Positions 35,544-43,262 of a DNA stretch of 64,000 nucleotides are shown one piece after another; the first letter of the stretch is position 1, and each line of letters begins with the position of its first letter. Origin of the DNA: Kordia sp. TARA_039_SRF. GTDB lineage: Bacteria; Bacteroidota; Bacteroidia; Flavobacteriales; Flavobacteriaceae. Made by a program: the position numbers and the translations under genes. The notes under the pieces were generated by a model. The model had not been told where the DNA came from. It made no database searches and worked only from the letters and a program-made list of their open reading frames with translations. Location: positions 106,074 through 170,073 of the forward strand of contig SMNH02000007.1 in assembly GCA_006383075.2 (NCBI GenBank), in the 5' to 3' direction.

Positions 35544-36218
35544 TTATTGTTTTGTAGCACGTAACATTTCGCGTTTGCCTGGTGGCCCTGGAAGTCGCTC
35601 TACTTTGAAACCGACTTCTTGCATGGCGCGTCGTACGCTTCCTTTGGCTGCATACGTGACCAAAACGCCGTTGTTTTGCAAGGCATTGTACATTTTTTGA
35701 AAGATGGTTGCTGTCCATAATTCAGGTTGTACGCGTGCGCCGAATGCATCAAAATAGATGAGATTGAATTTTTCTTTGTCGTCTATTTGTTCAAAGAGTT
35801 GTTGGCGTTTGGTGAGTTGGAAGTTTTTTGAAAGTGTTGTTTCTTTTTCCCAATCACAGGAATGCATGTTGTGAAAGGTTTCGGAATGGTTTTCGGCTTG
35901 TAACTCGCGGGTGTAGTTGAGCTGAGACAATTCTGCGGAAGCGACAGGATAGGCTTCTACACCAACATAATTGATAGTAAAGTTATGTTTTTGCGTTTCC
36001 AGAAAGGTCATAAAAGCATTCAATCCTGTGCCAAAACCCATTTCGAGAATGTGAATGTGCGCAGGATTGAATGTATTTTTTAGATGAAGCAGCCCCGTGT
36101 TGATAAAAACGTGCGCTGCTTCTTGTATAGCACCATGCGTGGAATGGTATTGCTCATTCCATTCTTCTAGATGAATCGTTGTAGAGCCATCTTTGGTGGT
36201 GATGATTTTTCGCTTCAA
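35544..36218 (-). CDS. mnmD: tRNA 5-methylaminomethyl-2-thiouridine methyltransferase MnmD
   Basis: 224 residues. SAM-binding motif ILEMGFGTGLNAFMTFLE, YVGVEAYPV, and the DUF752 block FNLIYFDAFGARVQPELWT with GVLVTYAAKGSVRRAMQ. This is the stand-alone form of the methyltransferase half of E. coli MnmC; it methylates nm5s2U34 of tRNAs. No FAD-dependent MnmC C-terminal half is attached. It starts 2 bp after the DUF4920 gene, so they are cotranscribed. Confidence 0.88.
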   Translation of the reverse strand: MKRKIITTKDGSTTIHLEEWNEQYHSTHGAIQEAAHVFINTGLLHLKNTFNPAHIHILEMGFGTGLNAFMTFLETQKHNFTINYVGVEAYPVASAELSQLNYTRELQAENHSETFHNMHSCDWEKETTLSKNFQLTKRQQLFEQIDDKEKFNLIYFDAFGARVQPELWTATIFQKMYNALQNNGVLVTYAAKGSVRRAMQEVGFKVERLPGPPGKREMLRATKQ

Positions 36219-36220
36219 GC

Positions 36221-36745
36221 TTAGTTTTTCAATAAAACACCGTCTGCAACAAACGAAAGTGTTTTTGCTGGTTCCGTGATTTTCGCGATTTCTTCTTCAG
36301 ATTTTCCAGCGTCTTCTGCGTAGTGCTTTAATTCGTCCACAGAAGTTTCTTGAACAAATGCTTTTCCGTTTACAATTACTTCACCTTTGGCGTCTAACGG
36401 CATGAAAAATCCGTAATCTTTAAATCGTACCATTACTTCTTCTTCATTTCCAACGTCTAAACGCATCCAGCATCCTTTTTTAGAACATACAGAATTGATT
36501 TTTGACGTGAATTTTACGTTGATAGTATCACCAACTTTCATATTGTCATACTTTTCTTTGATTTCTGCTGCAGTGAGTACATTTTCAGCGTCAATTTTAT
36601 CGCCATACGAAGCATACGCCATTTCTGGAGCTTTTGTTTCTTGTTTGTTTTCTTGTTTCGTGTCAGCAGTTTTGTCGGTTGTTTTAGCATCTTTACAGGC
36701 AATTACCGCAGTGAAAGCTGCTAAAAAAAATACAATTTTCTTCAT
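36221..36745 (-). CDS. DUF4920 lipoprotein
   Basis: 174 residues from the ATG at 36743-36745, where a signal peptide begins (MKKIVFFLAAFTAVIACKD, lipobox IAC). A charged Thr/Lys linker is followed by the DUF4920 domain: YASYGDKIDAENVLTA, TINVKFTSKINSVCSKKGCWMRL, VMVRFKDYGFFMPLDAKGEVI. The CxxxGCW pair resembles heme- or metal-related Cys sites but is not proven. Periplasmic, function unknown. Divergent from ilvE. Confidence 0.85.
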   Translation of the reverse strand: MKKIVFFLAAFTAVIACKDAKTTDKTADTKQENKQETKAPEMAYASYGDKIDAENVLTAAEIKEKYDNMKVGDTINVKFTSKINSVCSKKGCWMRLDVGNEEEVMVRFKDYGFFMPLDAKGEVIVNGKAFVQETSVDELKHYAEDAGKSEEEIAKITEPAKTLSFVADGVLLKN

Positions 36746-36877
36746 GTTTATTAAATATTTCTTAAAATTATTAAGGTTTTGTTGTGAATCTTTAATTTTA
36801 CGAACCAAATTTTGTTGAAAACTAAGATTTTTTTAAAGTTATTATTTACGTAACTTTGCGCAAAATTAAGAATAAAT

Positions 36878-37945
36878 ATGATGAGTGACCTTCCTATTGA
36901 TATAAAAATTTCCAAAGTTTCTGAGAGTAAGATACAAAGTGTTGATTTTGACAACTTAATCTTTGGAAAAGTGTTTACAGATCACATGTTTGTGTGCGAT
37001 TTTGTAAATGGTGCTTGGCAGACACCAGAAATTAAACCGTATCAACCACTCACTATAGATCCTTCGGCACGTGTTTTTCATTATGGACAAGCTGTTTTTG
37101 AGGGAATGAAAGCGTTTAAAGATGCTGATAATCAGATTTGGTTGTTTCGTCCAGAAGATAATTTTAATCGTATCAATAAATCGTCGCATCGTATGGCGAT
37201 TCCTGAGTTTCCTAAGGAATATTTTTTTGAAGGATTGACACAGTTGTTACGCATGGAAAGCGAATGGATTCAGAAAGGGAAAGGAAATTCATTGTACATT
37301 CGTCCGTTTGTTATTGCTACTGAACCTGCAATTTCTGCTTCACCTTCAAATTCGTATAAGTTTATGATTATTTGTTCGCCAGCGCAATCGTATTATGCTG
37401 GTGAAGTAAAGGTATTGTTTGCAGAACAATTTAGTAGAGCTGCCGATGGTGGCGTTGGATATGCAAAAGCGGCTGGAAATTACGGAGCACAGTTTTATCC
37501 AACGAGTTTGGCACATAAGAAAGGATACCAACAGATTATTTGGACAGATGCCAGTACGCATGAATATTTGGAAGAAGCAGGAACGATGAATATTTTCTTT
37601 AGAGTAGGAGATACATTGTTGACAGCGCCTACGAGCGATCGTATTTTGGACGGAATTACGCGAAAAAGTGTGATTCAGTTGGCAGAAGATAATGGAATTA
37701 CGGTTGAGGTGCGTCGTGTTTCAGTAGCTGAGATTAAGGAAGCTGCGAAAAATGGCTCATTGAAAGAGATTTTTGGTGCAGGAACTGCAGCGGTTATCAA
37801 CCCAATTTCGGGATTTGAACATGCAGACGAAATGTTTGAGTTGCCAAAATTAGAAAACAGTTATGCATCTTTCTTCAAGGAAAAATTAATGAATATTCAA
37901 TACAATCTTTCTGAAGATCCACATGGTTGGAGATATGGAGTTTGA
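36878..37945 (+). CDS. ilvE: branched-chain amino acid aminotransferase
   Basis: 355 residues, fold type IV PLP enzyme. Substrate and cofactor blocks FHYGQAVFEGMKAFK, IRPFVIATEP, and KAAGNYGAQ (PLP Lys) followed by EYLEEAGTMNIFF; length and the GxxFPT-like PTSLAHKKGYQQI segment fit the class II-like BCAT common in Bacteroidota. Converts Leu, Ile and Val to their keto acids and back, using 2-oxoglutarate. A -7-like TAACTTTG lies at 36851-36858. Monocistronic with its own terminator. Confidence 0.92.
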   Translation: MMSDLPIDIKISKVSESKIQSVDFDNLIFGKVFTDHMFVCDFVNGAWQTPEIKPYQPLTIDPSARVFHYGQAVFEGMKAFKDADNQIWLFRPEDNFNRINKSSHRMAIPEFPKEYFFEGLTQLLRMESEWIQKGKGNSLYIRPFVIATEPAISASPSNSYKFMIICSPAQSYYAGEVKVLFAEQFSRAADGGVGYAKAAGNYGAQFYPTSLAHKKGYQQIIWTDASTHEYLEEAGTMNIFFRVGDTLLTAPTSDRILDGITRKSVIQLAEDNGITVEVRRVSVAEIKEAAKNGSLKEIFGAGTAAVINPISGFEHADEMFELPKLENSYASFFKEKLMNIQYNLSEDPHGWRYGV

Positions 37946-38001
37946 TTTTTTAGATTGTCAGACCTTTTAGACTTGTTAGATTTTTAGACTGTTAGATATA
38001 T

Positions 38002-38034
38002 AAAAAGTGACTTCTTTTGGAGTCACTTTTTTTT
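38002..38034 (+). terminator. terminator after ilvE
   Basis: Perfect 11-bp stem AAAAAGTGACT (38002-38012) and AGTCACTTTTT (38021-38031), loop TCTTTTGG, more T after it. Confidence 0.85.
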
Positions 38035-38343
38035 GTGTTTCTAAGTCTTTTCGATACAAATTTGCTGCATTTCGACAGGCTCAATGAGCAGCAAATCCAC
38101 TCGAAGAGATGACTTTGATTGACGATTAACGATTGCTAGTTTTTGATTTGCGATTTTAAAAAATCTCACTACTATATACTCACACCTCATTACTATTTCA
38201 AGTTCCGCAACACGTCAGTTCGAGTGGCGAACGCAAGTTCGTTGTATAGAGAACAGCTAAGAATTTCTGTAGTTTAGGAGTTTATAAGTTTAGGTGTTTA
38301 GTCTTTTGAAAAAATCTCAATACTCAATATTAACATCTCAAAA
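38035..38343. other. intergenic with degenerate REP-like sequence
   Basis: No gene seen. It contains a segment related to R3 (CGTCAGTTCGAGTGGCGAAC, about 38209-38250) and a hairpin GCTGCATTTCGACAGGCTCA followed by ATGAGCAGC near 38063-38095. The rest is simple A/T-rich sequence. Confidence 0.55.
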
Positions 38344-38730
38344 CTATTTTTCCAAAATTTTTGCGATATTGGGTTTGAAGTAATTCGGTCCTTTGAGTAC
38401 TTTTCCGTCTTCGCGATAGATAGGTTTTCCGTCGGCTCCGAGTTTGCTCATGTTGCTGCGTTGAATTTCTTCGAATACTTCCACAATTTTGTCCTGCATT
38501 CCGTGTTCTATGATGGTTCCGCAGAGAATGTACAGCATATCGCCCAATGCGTCGGCTACTTCTACCAAGTCATCATTTTGTGCTGCTTCAAGATATTCTT
38601 CATTTTCTTCACGCATGAGTTTGTAGCGCAAGAGATTTCTGTTTTCTCCAATATTGGCAGTCGGTTTGTGTTTGATGCCTAGTCCAAAGGCTTCATGAAA
38701 TTCGGTTACGGCTTCTATTCTTCTTTTCAA
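38344..38730 (-). CDS. MazG-like nucleoside triphosphate pyrophosphohydrolase
   Basis: 128 residues of the all-alpha NTP pyrophosphatase superfamily. Mg-binding pattern REENEEYLEAAQ (ExxE) followed by EVADALGDMLYI (ExxD), then NMSKLGADGKPIYREDGKVL. Related to phosphoribosyl-ATP pyrophosphohydrolase-like and phage MazG-like enzymes; hydrolyses NTPs to NMP and PPi, perhaps as a housecleaning activity. Substrate not determinable. Confidence 0.85.
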   Translation of the reverse strand: MKRRIEAVTEFHEAFGLGIKHKPTANIGENRNLLRYKLMREENEEYLEAAQNDDLVEVADALGDMLYILCGTIIEHGMQDKIVEVFEEIQRSNMSKLGADGKPIYREDGKVLKGPNYFKPNIAKILEK

Positions 38731-38872
38731 AATTGTATTCTTTTTAGATAATTATAGCGGAAATATACTTGATTATTCAGCGTATTTTTTAGGATTGGCA
38801 ATTTTATTTTGAACGTTTTATTAACAACCTTTTCGGTTTAATTCGTAATTTTGCCAAAAAATAATTCACGTT

Positions 38873-39061
38873 ATGTTTACGACTGGACAGTTAATTTTCG
38901 CCGCTTTTTTTATCATCGTTTTTACCGTAATTATGGTGTATGCGTATCGAAAAGACTTAAAGCTACACAAGCGTCATTACAAAGGAAGTTTGCGTGTGTT
39001 ATTGGTCTTTATTCTCTTCATTATCACTATTGTAGTGATTAAGAAATTTATAGTTTCTTAA
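38873..39061 (+). CDS. small two-helix membrane protein
   Basis: 62 residues with two hydrophobic helices (about 6-24 and 43-58) separated by a basic cytoplasmic-type loop (YRKDLKLHKRHYKGS). The sequence looks like a conserved small flavobacterial membrane protein, but I do not recognise a named family. A TAATTTTG box at 38846-38853 fits the -7 consensus, although no good -33 element was found at the right distance. Confidence 0.7.
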   Translation: MFTTGQLIFAAFFIIVFTVIMVYAYRKDLKLHKRHYKGSLRVLLVFILFIITIVVIKKFIVS

Positions 39062-39234
39062 ATTTTTCTTCTTTTCTGTTTGACATTTTTTTGTAAATTG
39101 TAAGAAAACTAACTAGCTGACATCAAAATATAGATACTTTTAATGTCGTTATTTTATAGCGATAGGATTCCCAAATCGTTACAATTTATATTGCGAGTGC
39201 TGATAGTTTGTTTGTAATTAATACTACTTACAAC

Positions 39235-39849
39235 ATGATTACAGTCGCTATTGCAGAAGACCATCAGGCATTGATTGATGGTATGCTATCGTATTTGGAA
39301 TACGAAGAAGATATTTCAATTGTAGGATATGCCAATGACGGAAAAGCGTTGTTGGACATCGTTCGCCGAAAACAACCCAACGTCGTGATTTGCGATATCC
39401 GAATGCCAAAAATGGATGGTATTGTGGCTACGAGGCACATCAAAAAAGAATTTCCACATATCAATGTATTGGCGTTTACCATGTATGACCAAGATAAGGC
39501 GGTGCAGCAAATGTTGGATGCAGGCGCGACGGGTTATATTTTGAAGAATTCGCCTTTGAAAGTGGTCTTGGAAGCTATTTATACACTTTCGGAAAACAAA
39601 ACGTACTATGATGCCAAGTTGAATATTGAGCAAGTTTCTAAGAACAGTTCAACGTCAATTTTATCACGTCGCGAAAAAGAGATACTTGCACTCATAGCAC
39701 AGCGAAAGACTTCTCAAGAAATCGCCGATTTACTATTCATTTCAAAATCCACCATAGACACACATCGCAAAAACATGATTCAAAAGCTTCAATTACAAGG
39801 CGCCAATGAGTTATTGGGCTATGCTATAGAGCAGAAGTATGCGTTTTAG
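39235..39849 (+). CDS. NarL/LuxR-type response regulator
   Basis: 204 residues from the ATG that begins MITVAIAEDHQALIDG. Receiver domain with D54 (VICDIRMPKMDG) and K in YILKNSPL; C-terminal LuxR helix-turn-helix (about 140-200: LSRREKEILALIAQ, TSQEIADLLFISKSTIDTHR). Its likely partner is the HisKA_3 kinase at 41408-43171, normally expected next to it, but two A/T-rich genes now lie between them. Confidence 0.9.
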   Translation: MITVAIAEDHQALIDGMLSYLEYEEDISIVGYANDGKALLDIVRRKQPNVVICDIRMPKMDGIVATRHIKKEFPHINVLAFTMYDQDKAVQQMLDAGATGYILKNSPLKVVLEAIYTLSENKTYYDAKLNIEQVSKNSSTSILSRREKEILALIAQRKTSQEIADLLFISKSTIDTHRKNMIQKLQLQGANELLGYAIEQKYAF

Positions 39850-39952
39850 GGTTGGTTTTGGATTCTAATAATTTGAAAATACCTATATGTGGGGATGTTT
39901 TGGTGGTTGGGAATTTGGGAGATTTGGAGTGTAATTGATAAAAGATTTTTTT

Positions 39953-40936
39953 ATGGATTTAAAGGATGCAAATAAACATTTAGAATTAATCGGAACATCG
40001 ATTCTTTCTATTGAGGGAATTAAATATGTTGCTGTTGTAAATGATAAAGAGAATAACAACCCTAATGATTATGCTCTTGAAATTGGATATAATAAAGATG
40101 TTTTGAAAATACTTTCCAAAGATTTATCAAATAATAATAATATACTTTTTCAGAATCCCATATTGGATATAATTTCAAAAAAATCACAACAATTAGTTTC
40201 AAGTAGATTTAAAGATGGTTCAGACTTAGATAAATTAGAGGGAATACAATTTAAAGGTTCTTCTGGTTTTTTTAATTATCAAAAGGGAGATGTCTTAAGG
40301 GAAGGAGATTGGGTAAGTCATTATAGATCAGGGCTTGATTATGGTACATTGGGTGCTGTAATAAAATTAAAAAATTATCCAAATGATTATTTTTTTATAT
40401 CAAACTGGCATGTAATAATGAATAGTTTAGGGAAACTGAATGATAAAATAGAAAATTATACAACTAAGCAAGCAATAGGAAGCTTATTTTGGGGAGTAAA
40501 TAATGACTATTACGACATGGCGATTGCAAAAATTGATTTACCTAGTTTTACTTACAAAGGTTCTGTGGTAAATTCAATCATGAAATATAAAGATATTTAT
40601 ATAAACATGGATTTAAATATTTATGGTAATGCCAAAACTAATGCCATTTACTCTAAAAATGCCCATATTAAAATAGATTCAAATGGTAAAATATATAAAA
40701 ATCAAATTTTAACAAAAAATATTTCAGTAAGTGGAGATTCGGGTTCAATAGTTATGAATAAACAAAGGGACAGTATTGTTGGATTACTTTATGCAGGAGA
40801 TGAAAATGAATTCTCAATAATGAGTCACTTGCATAAAGTTTTATCTAATAAAATTCTTTCATATACTTATACTAATAGTTTAGGCTATACAGTTAAAATG
40901 CCTGCTATTGAATTCGACTATATAATTCTAAAATAA
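39953..40936 (+). CDS. cytoplasmic trypsin-like serine protease
   Basis: 327 residues from ATG 39953 (an in-frame TTG at 39935 would add 6). No signal peptide or membrane helix. A chymotrypsin-fold protease with all three catalytic residues: H153 in FFISNWHVIM, D188 in NDYYDMAIAKID, S263 in SVSGDSGSIVM. The N-terminal 120 residues (ELIGTSILSIEGIKYVAVV...) look like a separate alpha/beta module. Strikingly A/T-rich (60-base block 40081-40140 has 10 G+C). It sits between a response regulator and its probable kinase, next to an unknown protein 11 bp downstream. Could be a signal-processing protease or a conflict-system effector. Confidence 0.78.
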   Translation: MDLKDANKHLELIGTSILSIEGIKYVAVVNDKENNNPNDYALEIGYNKDVLKILSKDLSNNNNILFQNPILDIISKKSQQLVSSRFKDGSDLDKLEGIQFKGSSGFFNYQKGDVLREGDWVSHYRSGLDYGTLGAVIKLKNYPNDYFFISNWHVIMNSLGKLNDKIENYTTKQAIGSLFWGVNNDYYDMAIAKIDLPSFTYKGSVVNSIMKYKDIYINMDLNIYGNAKTNAIYSKNAHIKIDSNGKIYKNQILTKNISVSGDSGSIVMNKQRDSIVGLLYAGDENEFSIMSHLHKVLSNKILSYTYTNSLGYTVKMPAIEFDYIILK

Positions 40937-40947
40937 AAAACATTATT

Positions 40948-41394
40948 ATGACTTTTTTAAAAATTATTCCAGGAGACGACATAACTGAATACAAAATTTT
41001 CGAAGCATACAGATTTACAATATACGGGAGATTTGCATGGGATTCAGTAAATAAAGAAAAAATAGTTACAATTTTTTTGCGAATAGAAAATAATGATATT
41101 ACTCGTAACGCTTATGATTATCAAAATGGTCAAAGTAATATTTGTTATAACTTTATAAAAGGTAATGAAGCGGAAGTTCTTGAATTAAATTTTAGAAGAA
41201 CATCTAATCCCAATCCTAATCCAGTAAATGATACTCTAGATTTATCAAATGAAAATTTAATATTAAAGCAAGGTAATTTATTATTTATTAATGTGTTAAT
41301 TTATGATCCTACTGAGAAAATAGTTAAATGTAAATACTCTAACATAAATCATCAACCTAGAGTAAAAAAAGGAAATATATTAATAGGAAATTAA
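40948..41394 (+). CDS. unknown protein next to the trypsin-like protease
   Basis: 148 residues, not recognised. Mostly beta-strand-like alternation (YKIFEAYRFTIYGRFAWD, KIVTIFLRIENN) with a Pro/Asn-rich stretch NPNPNPVNDT about two thirds in, no signal peptide and no Cys-based sites beyond two isolated Cys. It shares the A/T-rich composition of the protease, lies 11 bp after it and 13 bp before the kinase, so all three are likely one transcript. It could be a regulator, inhibitor or target of the protease (inference). Confidence 0.6.
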   Translation: MTFLKIIPGDDITEYKIFEAYRFTIYGRFAWDSVNKEKIVTIFLRIENNDITRNAYDYQNGQSNICYNFIKGNEAEVLELNFRRTSNPNPNPVNDTLDLSNENLILKQGNLLFINVLIYDPTEKIVKCKYSNINHQPRVKKGNILIGN

Positions 41395-41407
41395 TACATA
41401 CTGAATA

Positions 41408-43171
41408 TTGAAAAAAAATAGGATATATTATTTGCTTTTATCAGTAAGTTTTTTGCTTACTGATTTTTGCTTTTCACAAGGTAAAGTATTTGAAAATATA
41501 CAAAATCAAATAGAAGAAGAAAGTTATTTAGAAGCTCTAAACAATCTACACACCATTGATACTACCTTGCTTAAAATTTATGACAAAGGATTATGGTTTT
41601 TTTACTATGGTGAGCTTAGTTTGATATTAGATAAACATGATATATCTTTTAGTTCTTTCTTAAACAGTTATGAAAAATTTTCAAGTATTGATAGTTTAGA
41701 TGATGCAGCAGATTGTGATTTAAAAATAGTTGAGGTTTTAAGTCATCAAAAGAATATTAAAGCAGCCAATCCATTTTTAGATAGATATGTTAGCTATGCG
41801 GAGTCAAAGAAAAGTCCAAAAAAACTTAGCGAAGCTTATCTTGAAATCGGAGCTATGTATTGGAATATTGATAAACCAAATGAAGCAATTTACTTTTTTA
41901 AAAAAAGTATTGAGGAATCAAAAAAAATAAAGGACACATTAAAAATAGCATCACTTGAATTTAACATAGGTGTAGTCCATAACACTGATTTAAACCAACC
42001 TGATTCAGCCTTGCATTATTTCGAAAAAACATTATCTGTTTTCAAAAAATATAACGAATCAAATTATATTTCATATAATTATAATAATCAGGCAAAAGCA
42101 TACGAATTAAAAGGAAATCATGAGAAAGCAGCTTATTTCTTGAAGAGGGCGTCATCATTTGATTTGAGAAAATATGATAAAAAGACCAGATTGATTTATT
42201 ACAAAAATTTAGCTGCCAATTTTGACAGTCTAAAAGACTTTAAGAATGAATCTATTTATCTAAAAAAAATAATTCAATTAAAAGATAGTATAGGTAATAT
42301 AGAACAAAATAAAGCTATAGCAGAAGCAAATGAACGTTATCAAAATGCAGAGTTAAAAGCAGAAAACCTAGAAGAAAAAGCCAAAACCTCTAAAAAAAAC
42401 ACCCAACTCATAATCACATTAGCAATCCTCGCCCTAGTCATCATCTCCGCATACCTACTCCAAAAAAATACCCGAAAAAAGCAACTCCTTGCCGAACAAG
42501 CCAAAGACCTTGAAGCACAGAAAGTAGAAAACCTATTGCAAGAACAAGAACTCGCAAGTATTGACGCTATGATTGAAGGGCAGGAAAAAGAACGCAAACG
42601 CATTGCGGAAGATTTGCACGACGACCTCGGAGCGTTGATGGCGACCATCAATTTGCATTTGGAAAATGTAGGTTCGGAAAATAACCCGAATGCACTTTCC
42701 AAAACAAAATCATTGTTGGCGGAAGCGTACAGCAAAATTCGAAATATGTCGCACGTAAAAAATGCAGGAGTCATTGCCAATGAAGGCTTGTTGGTTGCGG
42801 TGAAAAACATAGCATCAAAAATCAGTAGTGCGAATAAAATTGATATCGAAGTCATAGCGCACGGATTGGAAAACCGATTGGAAAACTCGCTCGAATTATC
42901 ATTGTTTCGAACTATACAAGAACTGATTACCAATAGCATCAAACATGCAGAAGCTACCAAAGCAACGATTCAACTCACACAGTTTGAAAACAGCCTAAAT
43001 ATCATCGTAGAAGACGACGGAAAAGGGTTCAATGTTGATGAATTGACACAAAAAGGTATCGGACTTAACAATATCAAAAAACGAATGGAGCATTTGGAAG
43101 GAACGCTGACAATTGATAGCACCATCGGTCGCGGAACTACTATTGTAGTCGATGTACCATTACAATCTTAA
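41408..43171 (+). CDS. TPR-containing HisKA_3 histidine kinase, mosaic composition
   Basis: 587 residues starting at TTG. Signal-like N-terminal segment (7-22), a TPR array (about 25-330, e.g. KLSEAYLEIGAMYWNIDKPN), one membrane helix (334-351), coiled coil, HisKA_3 box RIAEDLHDDLGALMATI with H404, and a C-terminal HATPase (NSIKHA, DDGKGFN, GIGLNNIKKRME, GRGTTIVV). Pairs logically with the LuxR-type regulator at 39235-39849. The first 310 codons are very A/T-rich while the kinase half is not (block 42601-42660 has 30 G+C of 60), with the switch near 42340-42420. Confidence 0.88.
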   Translation: MKKNRIYYLLLSVSFLLTDFCFSQGKVFENIQNQIEEESYLEALNNLHTIDTTLLKIYDKGLWFFYYGELSLILDKHDISFSSFLNSYEKFSSIDSLDDAADCDLKIVEVLSHQKNIKAANPFLDRYVSYAESKKSPKKLSEAYLEIGAMYWNIDKPNEAIYFFKKSIEESKKIKDTLKIASLEFNIGVVHNTDLNQPDSALHYFEKTLSVFKKYNESNYISYNYNNQAKAYELKGNHEKAAYFLKRASSFDLRKYDKKTRLIYYKNLAANFDSLKDFKNESIYLKKIIQLKDSIGNIEQNKAIAEANERYQNAELKAENLEEKAKTSKKNTQLIITLAILALVIISAYLLQKNTRKKQLLAEQAKDLEAQKVENLLQEQELASIDAMIEGQEKERKRIAEDLHDDLGALMATINLHLENVGSENNPNALSKTKSLLAEAYSKIRNMSHVKNAGVIANEGLLVAVKNIASKISSANKIDIEVIAHGLENRLENSLELSLFRTIQELITNSIKHAEATKATIQLTQFENSLNIIVEDDGKGFNVDELTQKGIGLNNIKKRMEHLEGTLTIDSTIGRGTTIVVDVPLQS

Positions 43172-43262
43172 ACACTACAAAGATAAAAATACCTACAATT
43201 ATGTATTTTTTATAGTACAAAAAAGTGCTACATTTATGGAAATTAACGACAATCAAAATACC

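Noticed and set aside
35533..35718. Arg-rich 61-residue minus-strand frame
   Set aside because: It overlaps mnmD in another frame and is explained by that gene.
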